DNA from: Epiperipatus broadwayi
Taxonomy: Eukaryota > Onychophora > Udeonychophora > Euonychophora > Peripatidae
Assembly: GCA_028023455.1 (NCBI GenBank)
Contig: JAQFVV010000152.1
Span: 2,918,001 to 2,982,000 of the forward strand
DNA: 64,000 nucleotides
Direction of reading: 5' to 3'
Part shown: positions 24,259 to 35,840 of the stretch, piece by piece
Layout of the letters: the number at the start of each line of letters is the position of its first letter
Position numbering within the stretch: position 1 is the first letter of the stretch
Notes under the pieces: generated by a model
What the model was told of the DNA's origin: nothing
Database searches by the model: none
What the model saw: only the letters and a program-made list of their open reading frames with translations
Translations under genes and position numbers: made by a program

Positions 24259-24985
24259 AAATTTTGTTTTAAATTCAGAACTTTAACCTTCTACAGTCAT
24301 TATTATTCCAAGGAAAGATAGAAAATATCTACTAAAATTTTTGTCTATATATTTCTATTTTTTCTTTATGTATATATATGTGCACTCACACATCCATGTT
24401 GCTGTATGAATATATTCAATCTGCTATTAGAAACAAAACAAAAAATACAGTCTTATATTTATCTCAAAAATATATTGCTACATTTTTTGACTGTAAATGT
24501 TGGGGAAAAAATATGTAAATTGGCTTCTAATACACATTTTTCGTATAACAAATTATCTTTTAGGGTAAATCACTTACTCCTTAGCAGTCATAGATCACTG
24601 CTATATTTATTTGTATGAAGTAGATAAACTTAATTTACAAATGTCTTATTTTTATTAATGAGTATTTATTTTAAATAACAATCTTTTATTTCTAAATCAT
24701 TTTTAATTAGGTTTAGATATCGTTTCTTTAGTTGCAAATAGAGATTTATTAAAAACCCAATTTTTTTTTTTTTTTTAAACACATTACTTCAGGTTTTTCA
24801 TGTGCATGATTTTATATTTCTAGAAATTAATTTGATTTCTATATTCACTTCAAATATATGACTGTGAACATTGGGGGAGGGGGTACTTTCATGCACATTT
24901 GAAAATTAATAGATATATTTAATCTTTATTAAAGTTTAAAGTCTATATTTAGAATTAAAAAAATTGTAATAATTTCTAATCTAAT
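24259..24985. other. AT-rich intronic sequence, no gene seen
   Basis: Contains a low-complexity 70-codon frame (24406-24618) with no family features. Nothing else noted. Confidence 0.4.
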
Positions 24986-25011
24986 AGTGAATGATTTAGT
25001 ATTATTTGTAT

Positions 25012-26898
25012 TGTAACCGATCGCCCATCTAACCGAGATTCGGGTTGAAATAAACATGACAAGCGAAGGCTTTTATTTTACTCATATCGAAGTTTTAACA
25101 TCCACACAAGGGGGCTCCAGTCGATTATTTAGGGTTTTAATTCCGCTCACCTTACATCTGTCAAAACGATTCGAGTCTAATCCCACCCACTAGCTCAAAG
25201 CCCCAGCATGGACCAACAAGTTCCCAAGGCCGACAGATTGTTCGGCGGCCCCCCGAAAAGCGCTTGCCGCTAATGAAAAATCGTTCTAATTAGTCGACTA
25301 CAGCATAAGATTCATTTTTGGTTGCACTGACCAATGAGGGTCAAGGTTCTCCCCCGATCTATCGTATAACATAATTATTTGCGTTTACTTCGATTGATTA
25401 TAGCCCCCCCGCTTTTAATCTATCTTAACTAAGGTTAAAATAAGAAACTCGGCTTACGGCACGATGTTGACATAATTAATAAAGTAAGTAAATTGAAATG
25501 AAAATTAAATTTAACTAAATATACTTCAAAGATAAGTCATTAAAGAATAAATAAACTACGATTTTGAGTGTGTGTGAAAAGATTTGAGAAATGCTCGACT
25601 TGATTAGATATTGAACAAATTTATTAAATATGAAAAGAAAACATTATTAATTGATTTATTACACCGCCATACCATTCCGCCAGAGAATCATAATTAAACA
25701 TAACATAATGTGAATATCGAGATAAAGTTCCTTTCTATTTGAGAAAAATATATTATCTTTCCTTAGATTCACTTAAGTTCAAAGTTCATGTTTACAAAGT
25801 TCTATAACAAAGATAAATTATCATGATGAGGAAAGTTTTAAGATTTGTTTGTGCAAATTTATGTTGGTTAATTACGAGATTGCCTTACGAGTTTATAAAT
25901 TGAGTGAGTGAACATAATATAAAACATATTTACCTAGGATTTGTCTTGGTTACAACGAACATCGATTGGTCTGGACGAGTTTGGGTATTTCACGGAACAT
26001 TTCTATTATTAGGAGCATTAACTTCACGGATGTTATCAAATTTCATAGCTTCGGAGATATTTCAGAGCGGAGCGCCGATCAATCGCTGAAGGGTTTATTA
26101 GCCCCTCATTTGACGCCTTTGGTATTAATTTCATAATGATCATCTTAAATACTGAGGAATAAATCAAGCTAATTCAGAACAACTCTATTGTTGAAATAAA
26201 AGCATAAGCATCGGAATAAAATGAGCAGGTGATAACTCGGAATACAGAGACTCGGAAAATAAAAACAACAACAGCAATGATAACGTATCAATCGAAATGA
26301 ATCGAATCGAACCATTGAATAGGTTTTGACTGGTATTTATAAGGGTTGGTCCATATCTTGGGATCCAATCTACCCCCAGAGTTCCCTGTTCCTGGAGTTG
26401 TCGTTCAGGTCCGCGTTTGAGGTACCTGTTCACTCACTCTTTGTGCTAAAGGCAATATTTATTTTGAGACAATCTCATTTTGCAATCTCACTCAACCAAC
26501 CTTATTCCTTCACACCTCGAATGCATGCGTGTGTGCGTGTTTTACCAGAACAATACAAGCTATATTAAATTTAGAAGTCGAGCATTTAATCTTTTCCTCA
26601 AATCTTTTCTATAAGTTTTATTCTAGTTAAAACTATATTTCTAAAATAAACATTTTTAAATACCCCATGGTGTTTTTGTTTGAAAATTATATTTTAATTT
26701 TTAAGAAGGGAAATATATTTTTATTTATTAGGGGAGAAAATATTATTTTGTTATTATTTTTTATTATATAAAAATTTTAATAATTTTTTAAGGGGTTTCT
26801 CTTTTTGTTTTTTAAATATTTTTTAAATTTTTTTTAAGGGGGGAAAAAATAAAAAATATTAAAAAAAAAAAAAAAAAATTTGGGTTGTTTGTTTTGTT

Positions 26899-26938
<40 letters not shown>

Positions 26939-26960
26939 CTTTTTTTAAATTTTAAATAAA
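25012..26960 (-). mobile_element. LTR-like block, minus orientation, possibly a solo LTR
   Basis: It starts TGTAACCG like the LTR at 45613. Read on the minus strand it ends ...CGGTTACA with an AATAAA-type signal (GTAAAATAAAAG) about 60 bp inside, the expected layout of R-U5. Its length (1.95 kb) is close to that LTR (1.93 kb). The other terminus is lost in low-complexity sequence at 26640-26950, which includes a poly-T run of about 50 bases. Sequence identity between the two blocks is not obvious by eye, so they would be related families at best. Confidence 0.45.
26640..26950. repeat. Low-complexity A/T/G-run tract, possible assembly artefact
   Basis: Almost only homopolymer runs (AAAA, TTTT, GGGG), ending in about 50 T residues. 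This texture is seen nowhere else in the window and may reflect poor consensus. Confidence 0.7.
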
Positions 26961-27758
26961 AGTGAATGATTTAGTATTATTTGTATATTTGTAACTTTCT
27001 TTTCATTAGCATATTCTGTTGGTAAAAATTATATTCTTGTTTGGAGAAAAAGTTCTTTATGAATTTTTCTATAGTCAATTAAGTATTACCGTGGAAAGTA
27101 TTACTAGTATACTCAAATCTACTTCTTTGCACTAGTTTTTTATCTTTTACATATTCCTTCACCATATATCAACGAAGTTGCCTCACAGAAAATGTATAAA
27201 AATTTGTAAATTGATTGGATTTGCCAATAATTCAAGATGTAGTTTTACCATCTAAGACTTGTCTTAAATCAAGATTTTTTTTTTAAATGTTAAACCAAGA
27301 AGTTGCAATTGAAGAATTATGCCATAAAAAATGAATTCTTATGAAATTCCAAACAAATTAATTTTTTCAAATCCAACAATAAAGTCAGCTGGATTTGATC
27401 TTTTATTGGATTGTCTAACATATTCAGGACAATTTCTGATTGTTGCACTCAATTTTGCAGCTGATCTAGTAAATGTGGACCAAAATCATGAACCATATAC
27501 TTAATAAATTGAATCTATGGTTATAGTGGTAAAAGGTTCTAATAAAATCAAAAATGGATGTATCTCTTACTTAGAATCTATGATTATTTTATCGTACTTT
27601 GTTAATATAAGCTGTCTATGGGAAAAAATCATATTCTAAAGAAATTATTTCCTAGTAAATACTGGTTTAAAAAGAATAGCATTTTCAATTTAAGTTTATT
27701 GAATTCACCCACACACTTTCTGTACTATTAAAAATATATTGTCTTTTTTTTTTTAAAG

Positions 27759-27856
27759 AACCCAAAAGAACTGTCAAGATTTTGAGTTGTCTCATAAATT
27801 TTTATCGTTTCTTTTTTTCTCGGATTGAGGTTTATGAAAGCATTAAAGCTGAAAAG
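27759..27856 (+). CDS. NUF2: NUF2-like kinetochore protein, internal exon C (98 bp)
   Basis: The exon follows a long T tract and AAAG (AG at 27757-27758) and ends before GTAAGA (27857). It begins with AA, completing the Lys codon started by the last A of exon B, then reads 32 codons and ends in phase 0. The peptide PKRTVKILSCLINFYRFFFS is the most diagnostic part: animal NUF2 has a K.KRT..[FI]LS..INF..F motif at the end of its calponin-homology region, before the coiled coil that pairs with NDC80. The peptide then runs into a charged helix (YESIKAEK). No next exon was recognised to the right, so the following intron is at least 36 kb or the gene copy is incomplete. Confidence 0.8.
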
Positions 27857-28745
27857 GTAAGATATCTTTCTTTTTTTATTTTATTGATTTGTTAAGAGAT
27901 ATATTAAATAAATTTAAAATTTGCTTATGCCATTGCAAAATGTTGAAAATGTTGAATATTTTTACTTAAATAACTAAAGCTTCTATATCTTACTTTTCTC
28001 CCCCAGAATCACTTAAAAAGTATACAATTAATTAAAAAGACCATTTATTTATCAGTTTTGATTAAATGATGGCTAGGATTACAAAAAAAAAAAAAAAGGA
28101 AATGGAAAAATAATTGTATGAAATGGTGAGTTCTACGTTATTCATGAGTTCTGAGATGAAGATTAGGCTTTTATTAGTGGTTTTTTTTTTGTAGTAATAG
28201 TTATCTGCTGTGATTAGTGATACTGATTATTAAGAATGTTTTTAATTTTGTGATTTTCTATATATGCTGCCATTAGCACTATTTAGGAGAGAGCTTAAAT
28301 CGTAATTTAACTTATTCTATTTATATTTCAAAGCTTGATCTGAAAACTTTTTAGCCTTGCACTTAACTTTTTAACTATTTCTCCATTGGATATCAGAAGA
28401 CAATTTAGTTGACTGAAATTTTATAAAAGTCTGTTGAATGGATAAGATTTATCACTAACTCAAAACAGTTTCACCACTATGTTTCGACACAGTATCTTTT
28501 TTAGATGTTCAATTAAAAAATTTAAATCAAAGAAGAATTACAGTATCAGAAATGAGCTTCATATAAGATCTCAAACAAAATTTTTTTTTCCAGATCTAAT
28601 AATAAAATCAGTTGGATTTATTCTTCGTAGACATTATTGGAATCATTTATAAGTTCAAACCCATCCACAGTCACTGCTTTCATCTACAGAAATGAAGTTT
28701 ATTAGACTTTGACTTGTATAGCTGCAGTCAAACACAAACTAATAT
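27857..28745 (+). other. Start of the last visible NUF2-like intron
   Basis: AT-rich, with no recognised repeat or gene. The intron continues through all remaining transposons to the window end. Confidence 0.45.
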
Positions 28746-30528
28746 TGTACCGGTCAGAATTGTATGTTTGTATAACAAGAATTAGCATTGAGGCAAAAGT
28801 ACATTGAGTCCAATCATGTGCAAGATACATAAGTCAGGAACAATCATGAACTCTGCCCTATTGCCTATTTTCCAGATCTATAATATTACGAACAACATTT
28901 CTGATGATAACAAATGAAATTTTATTTATTTCTGTCCTGAAGCAACAGCGGAGAAACGAGATCTATAGAGAATGATAATACTACTAGGTTTCAAACCCCC
29001 ACCCTCAACCGAATGAAATAGCTTAAAATTATAATTAGTCTTTTCATCAAAATTCATTAATAAATCTAGAAATTGGCCTAAGGTCAATGGAAATGATTAA
29101 CGATGTGTATGCATAAATGAAGAGGCAAAGCAGAATTAAATACTAATTATATAGTTAATAATTTATTAATATTAATTAGAAAAATGAATAAACAAATAAT
29201 ATACAATTTAATAAACAGTTGTGAATCTATTTACCTATAACACTAATAGAATTATGGGTTTCACTTGATTATGAATGCTGATTTGCATATTGAAGGAATT
29301 ACATAATAGAACATAAGTTATAGATTAAATAATATGCAAATCTGCGATTGAATACGATTCAAAAAATGTACAGATATTCAAAAGATCCGGCTTAATATGC
29401 TAACAGTAGATACCAATTTTACCACATTATATAACTTGGACGCTATGATTATTTTATGAAAAACGAGTGACCCTAAAACAGATAAATGGGATATAAGTTA
29501 CATCAATTTACTATGGTTCATTTGAACCACACACGAAAATATTTTATAATTTACATTATTCACTTAAATAGTCATTAGACCTTAAAATGTTCAGACAGAA
29601 AAGTTATTTGTATTTTATTCTATTCTTTTCTGACTGGAGAGAAGTTATTTGACATTGTTTTTAGCGCACTCGAACATTGTTTCAATGAGAGGGCGGGTAG
29701 CTTAAATAAGCTTTAAAATGATATTCCCTAACTTATAATATAAACGAAAATATGAGATGGATTTACAAATCTTGGCATTACGTCTTACAGATTTAAAGTG
29801 GGAAAATATAAGAATATTAAACAAGAATCGCGGTGCTGACTAAATCATAATGCTAGAAAAGATTGAGTCCATTTTAGGACGAATGCTTCATCAATTTTAT
29901 AAGAATATGAAATGTGCCTGTACACGTGACAGGTTAGCATTGGAAAAGGGGATGGCATAGGAATACCATGGTCTATTTTCCAAGGTTAACCCATGCAGAG
30001 CCTAAATGACCACCTGACAATATCCTGGAGTCGGTGCTTCCAAACCCCATTCATGGATATACCATAAGTAAAAGAATCCAGTTCCTCCGGGTTTAAGTTT
30101 CATAACGTTATCTAAGCCAAGCAACACTAATAACAAAAAATAAATCAGGTTCTCAATGACGCTAATATGTGGATTAAGGCCCTCGTTATTTAATAGAATC
30201 TAGCGTAATGATATGAAATAGTTCCCTTCATTAAATAAATATTAATACGCTAACTAGAAATTAATTCCATAAAGAATTACCATGCTAGATGGCATGATGG
30301 GCAAATGATTGATCATGTAATAAAAAAAAACATTAAAGGTAGGTCATTAAGTTTACTTTAAAATATAATATGAAAATAAATCAATAGCATGAACATGGTA
30401 ATAAAGTGATAGATTAAATGTAGCAGCGAATAATCTGCCACTAAGCAAATAGAATAACTTAAAAATTTTATTCAATCGAGCGAACTTTTAGTTAGGTAAG
30501 AAAGCTTACATTTACGATTTAACATCCC

Positions 30529-32474
30529 ATAATATCGAGGATATCTAATAACAAAATTTAGGATCGGTTCGCTAGATTGAACTATTAGCATATTAAATTA
30601 AATCATACAAAATTTATAATATTGAAATTAAAAGTTTGCCACATTTAAAATATTAAAAATAGAAATTGTGAAACCCATTAAAGAAATGCATTAAAAAAAA
30701 TAAAGTTATAGATTCGTGCATTAGATTTTTTATAACAGAAATAGAAAGTCATTACTTTATAGAATTGTTACAATTAGCATTACAACACCATGTTTAAATA
30801 AAAAGAGAATTACATTATAAATGATTTAGGTTTTAAAATGAAAGTTTGAAAAAGTTCATATTAACGGCATGATTAGGATTTTACCTTCCATTACTTGATG
30901 TCTTGACGTCCATACGGATTGGTAAGTGTAAATTTATAAAATGAGGAAAACACGATTAGCAAGGCAACGTTTAGAAAAATAATGGCTGGCATCTTGAGAG
31001 TTATTTTAGCATTTAATTTAGGCAGTCTATAAGTGGAGACGGTAGGTTAGCATAGCAATATGGAAATGATTTTTGGAGAAGGAAGGGGAAGCAAATTTAG
31101 TCCCTCTACTCCAGATTCATATTTCAAAATTTTGATTGTCGTGGGTCTGTTCTGCAACACTCATTAAAATGGCGCACTAAGAGACAGCCTAAAATTTCGG
31201 CTCTATTTATATGTTAGCAAGATCTTCTCGAATGTTCTCTCTTTCCGCTTGATAAGGCCTGGATGTTTATTAACTGGCCTGAATGCACTTATTGTTTATT
31301 TTCAATGATAATGCAGCAAGTTCTAGATAGTATTGTTTTAATCTATTTCGAGAATGGAAATAGATTCAAAAGATATAATTTCCATTAATATTATGTTTGC
31401 TAAGGGATTTTAATTTATTAATTACCCTTTTTAAATTAAATCTACAATATTCTTTTATTTATAAGTTTCAGAGTTATTTTGGTACTCTAACTCGACCTGC
31501 ATAATATCGAGGATATCTAATAACAAAATTTAGGATCGGTTCGCTAGATTGAACTATTAGCATATTAAATTAAATCATACAAAATTTATAATATTGAAAT
31601 TAAAAGTTTGCCACATTTAAAATATTAAAAATAGAAATTGTGAAACCCATTAAAGAAATGCATTAAAAAAAATAAAGTTATAGATTTGTGCATTAGATTT
31701 TTATAACAGAAATAGAAAGTCATTACTTTATAGAATTGTTACAATTAGCATTACAACACCATGTTTAAATAAAAAGAGAATTATATTATAAATGATTTAG
31801 ATTTTAAAATGAAAGTTTGAAAAAGTTCATATTAATGGCATGATTACGATTTTACCTTCCATTACTTGATGTCTTGACGTCCGTACAGATTGGTAAGTGT
31901 AAAATTATAAAATGAGGTAAACACGATTAGCAAGGCAACGTTTGGAAAATAATGGCTGGCATCTTGAGACAGTTATTTTAGCATTTAATTTAGGCAGTCC
32001 ATAAGTGGAGACGGTAGGTTTGCATAGCAGTATGGAAATGATTTTTGGAGAAGGAAGGGGAAGCAAATTTAGTCCCTCTACTTTGGATTCATATTTCAAA
32101 ATTTTGATTGTCGTGGGTCTGTTCTGCAACACTCATTTAAATGGCGCACTAAGAGACTTAGCCTAAAATTTCGGCTCTATTTATATGTTAGCAAGATCTT
32201 CTCGAATGTTCTCTCTTTCTGCTTGATAAAGCCCGGATGTCCATTAACTGGCCTGAATGCACTTATTGTTTATTTTCAATGATAATGCAACAAGTTCTAG
32301 ATAGTATTGTTTTAATCTATTTCGAGAATGGAAAGAGATTCAAAAGATATAATTTCCATTAATATTATGTTTGCTAAGGGATTTTAATTTATTGATTACC
32401 CTTTTTAAATTAAATCTAGAATATTCTTTTATTTATAAGTTTCAGAGTTATTTTGGTACTCTAACCCGACCTGC
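30529..32474 (+). repeat. 972-bp tandem duplication that includes the tip of T
   Basis: Unit 1 is 30529-31500 and unit 2 is 31501-32474, both starting ATAATATCGAGGATATC. Unit 1 ends GGTACTCTAACTCGACCTGC, the first 20 bp of the T terminus, and then restarts in E sequence. Thus the duplication happened after T had inserted. The units differ at only a few positions. Confidence 0.92.
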
Positions 32475-33735
32475 TATGTGGCCGCTAGAGGTGCTATTTC
32501 TGTGTTAGCACATAGAACATATAGGGTAGGGGCCTCGAAAGCAGATGACGCTTTTTCCTGCCGCTATGTGGCGCCGTTCACCATGTGTACGCACAGGAAC
32601 CTTCCACAAGCTAGCTGGCAGCTTACATTGTCTGCTACCAAGAACCTAGGTGGCACTGATTGCCGTAAACACATCTAGCTTATGTGTCGTCTGCTATCAG
32701 AAACTACCAAGATTCTAGCCCACTATGTGGCGCTGTTTCTCCACGTTACACACGGTAAAAACAGCAACCTCTAAATGCCTCCTTGATAGCGTTTATGAAC
32801 ATAGTACTTAAAACATTCAGGGCTTATAATGTACAGGGTGAATAATTTATAAGTCATAACTATTTAAATATACGGTCAAACATAATAGTTTTACATTCTA
32901 TTTCACCATTTCATGAATCGATGTATTTTTAAATTATGCCTTTGTAAAAAGCGATCTTTTTTTTTTAATTATTTACTCTAAAAGTGGGTTTTTTGTTTGT
33001 AAATAAAACAAAAGGTAATTTTTACGACAATCTAAAAATCGGTCTGTGTTTTTTTTTTTAAAAAAGCTAATTTTTTTTCCCTACGACAGTATTTCTTTCA
33101 AAACTGTATTATTTTAAAAGATTATTGTTTGTAAAACTTTTTTTTTACACTTTCAATTAATATTTTCAATAAATTTTAAAATAATACAAATTATATTTCG
33201 GTTTATAGATTACTATTTCGAAAAATAAAGTGTTATTTGCGTGCTGGGTATACCGCGTGCTTGTTACTCGCAAGCAATAATTCGAAGATCTGTTTATCAA
33301 AACTTCCTTTCACAATAATATTCAAGGCATAAATATTAATTGAAATTGTATTTAAAATTTTAGAATCATTTTAATAACTAAAAATGTCATATACTCACAA
33401 GGAAATTTCAAAATAATAGGTTTAATAAGTACCGTATGAGAAAAGTAAGATATTATACAGTCAGAAGAAAAAAAAAAAGATTTAGAGCAAAATATATATA
33501 CATTTAATATCTTTATTGATGGTTGGAATTTAAAAAGTTTCTTTCAAAACTGATGCTCGTGTTAGGCTTGTATACTGTTAAAATTAAAACTATTAGTCCT
33601 CATAAATAATTTGGAAGACATTGCCTGCCAAAATTGGATGATCATTGAAAATTATATATGATCTTAATAGCCTAAAATTCTGAAGCCTGATAGTACTGTC
33701 TTTGCCAGTGCACTGTTTCTTTCTTTCATTATTGA

Positions 33736-34240
33736 TACATAAGTAAGAACAGGTAAAACACATTTATTAAAAATCTTTTTTTACAGACACATAGGTATAT
33801 TTCCTTTTAGTATCAAGTCATTTCTACCAAAAGCACTCCAACCAAGTTTAATTCTATGATTAATTTCATCCATTATGTTTCCATCTGTATTAATAATCTG
33901 ACCAAGGTGTTTGTCACTGTTAACTTCTTCTAACTCATCATAATCAATCTTTATTTTCATATTTTGAGCAAATCCATTAAACATTACTTTAGTCTTTTTA
34001 ACATTTATCTTTAGTCCTACTTTCATCTGGTAACTCCTGCAACATTTCCTGCTGCTCTGAAGCATAAGTTGCAAAAACAACTACATCATCTGCAAAATCT
34101 AAATGACTTAAGTAATCTCCATTTACTTTCACTCCTTTAGCTTCCCATTTTAATCCACAAAATATTTCTTGCAGAACTGCTGTAAAAACGTTTGGAGATA
34201 TGGAGTCACCCTGTCTTACGCTCTTCTCAATGTTGACTTT
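33736..34240 (-). pseudogene. RTE-type LINE reverse transcriptase fragment in the left arm of T
   Basis: The minus-strand frame 33781-34080 encodes the region just after the reverse transcriptase active site (LKINVKKTKVMFNGFAQN, then HLGQIINTDGNIMDEI), and upstream sequence in another frame covers the active-site region itself. It mirrors 41202-41684 in the right arm, including the junction where LINE sequence stops and T sequence begins. The LINE stops before its usual C-terminal domain. Confidence 0.88.
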
Positions 34241-34599
34241 AATAATCTTTGTTAAAAAATAAATTTACTGATAAAGATTTCATAAGAGTTTTCCAATCAG
34301 CTTCTAAAAGCTTATAACTAAATCCTGTAATTCATTCCCAGACAGAATTATTTAGACTGCAAGTGAGACTTTGTTAAGAGAAAGCAAAATTATGCTGGAA
34401 AATGAGACACCAACAATACAAATCTAATATCACTTACGTTGAGAGAAAAATCTATTAAATCTTAAACTAGACAAATCTATAAGCATTCTTCCTGCTAACA
34501 AGAGCAATGTAACATTTGTAAATGGATAATAGTAATTATGATACAAAAAGAGCTTCTCCCAACAGACTAAAAGTCCCATACTAGCTATGAATCACAACT

Positions 34600-35380
34600 G
34601 TAAATATTATTCAGAAAGCATCCCTGATCACAGCTATTGCAATGATTCAGAAAAAATTAGATTGACATATTTTGGCAAAAATTCCACATCTTTGTGGTCA
34701 TCTAAAATCAATAAAGGCCAGGTTTCATTAAGATCTATTGTTAATTCTGAAAACTCACTATATCAAAAATTCTAATGTTCTTAGTCCTTTGGCATACAAG
34801 AGACCGTTCTGTGTTAGAGATTCTAAGAAAATTGTAGAATTAATCAACATGAAAAGTGAAAGAACTGACATATTGGTAAATTTTGATGTGAAAAACTTAA
34901 TCACAAAAGTACTCTGTGATGAAGTATTATCTAATGTAAAAAAAAGATTAAATAACAATAGTAGTGTACAAACCAGAATAATTCTTCCAATTGATAGTTT
35001 AATTACACTTAACATTCTGCACAGCATACTATTATTATATACTATAGAATTCTTCCAACAAAATCAAAACATGCTTTTTGATTTCTTATTGCTATCTCTG
35101 ATCAGCAATATTTACATGGAAGAACTTGAAACTACAACCATAAATAAAATTCTATCTACAATTAAAGTCTGGCTTTTCTATGACCATATGGTAAAGTATT
35201 ACTACAAACATTCTGGATACTATCAATAATTATGTTCTTTTAATTAAATTCACAATAGAATTAAAACAAAAACAGACACTACAGTTCTTAATTTTCTTTT
35301 GACAAGATTCCCTCATAGCAAAATCAAACCTACAATCAACAGAAAACTCACACACTAATCAGAATAAAAATTCTTATTCA
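34600..35380 (+). pseudogene. Penelope-like reverse transcriptase, decayed
   Basis: The frame 34738-35229 shows landmarks of Penelope reverse transcriptase: DILVNFDVKNLITKVLCDEV, matching the 'ILVSFDV.SLFT.VP..E' strand with its catalytic-core Asp; an F.Q......F segment where family members have YEQ..G..MGSPLSP; and SNIYMEELE, matching 'ANIYME.FE'. The usual YVDD box reads FYDH. A further piece after the stop (35240-35370) resembles IKFTIE...TL.FLD..+TR. Missing Gly-Ser-Pro and YVDD residues and several stops show it is inactive. The start is not definable. Confidence 0.75.
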
Positions 35381-35619
35381 GAAACCAATAACTTGGAAAA
35401 AGAAAAATCATATAGCATAAACCCTCATGAAAAATACTTATTCATCAGCTATCATTATGAAATAGTCAACTAAAAGAAACACCATAAGAAAAAACAATTA
35501 TAGGTATTAAAGCGTATCCATAGATATTAGTAATTGCAGCTAAACTAAAGAAAATCTGTGATCATTATATTAAGATTCCTTTCCAAAGTCATAAGTGCCC
35601 TATGAAAAATTCTAACTTT

Positions 35620-35840
35620 TATAAAACACAAACTGCATCTATGAAATACCATGTGAATATGGAAGAACATATATGGCTGAAATCATGTGACTCATTTCAA
35701 AATACGTAATTAAAAGAGCAAAAAGTAATGATTAAAAAGAAAAACCAAATGCACCTAAAATACATTGGACAAGAAAAGGAACGGGCAGAAAGTAAAATTT
35801 GTATAAACCATTCACATTTATAGTAGATAACTTCATAAAT
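35620..35840 (+). pseudogene. Penelope-like GIY-YIG endonuclease, decayed
   Basis: In the + strand near 35635-35690 the reading IYEIPCEYGRTYMAEIM corresponds to the start of the Penelope nuclease domain (V..IPCECGK.YIGETGR), with the second Cys now Tyr and the YIG Ile/Gly changed. A stop follows soon after. Its position just downstream of the reverse transcriptase fits the family order. It is inactive. Confidence 0.65.

Larger units (their letters stand above)
24986..26986. repeat. 26-bp direct repeats bounding a ~1.95-kb insertion
   Basis: AGTGAATGATTTAGTATTAT followed by TTGTAT is found at 24986-25011 and again at 26961-26986. The block between them is distinct in composition. The repeat is longer than the 4-6 bp duplication of LTR elements, so it may come from another mechanism or from a local assembly error. 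Confidence 0.85.
2920..27758 (+). other. 24.8-kb intron between NUF2-like exons B and C, filled with transposons
   Basis: The GTAAGT donor at 2920 and TTTTAAAG acceptor (AG at 27757-27758) bound 24,839 bp. The intron holds a mariner tail, an inverted Penelope pair, several Merlin elements and an LTR-like block, each listed separately. The stretches 3.4-10.1 kb, 12.1-14.1 kb and 24.3-25.0 kb show only AT-rich sequence and small tandem duplications. Confidence 0.65.
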
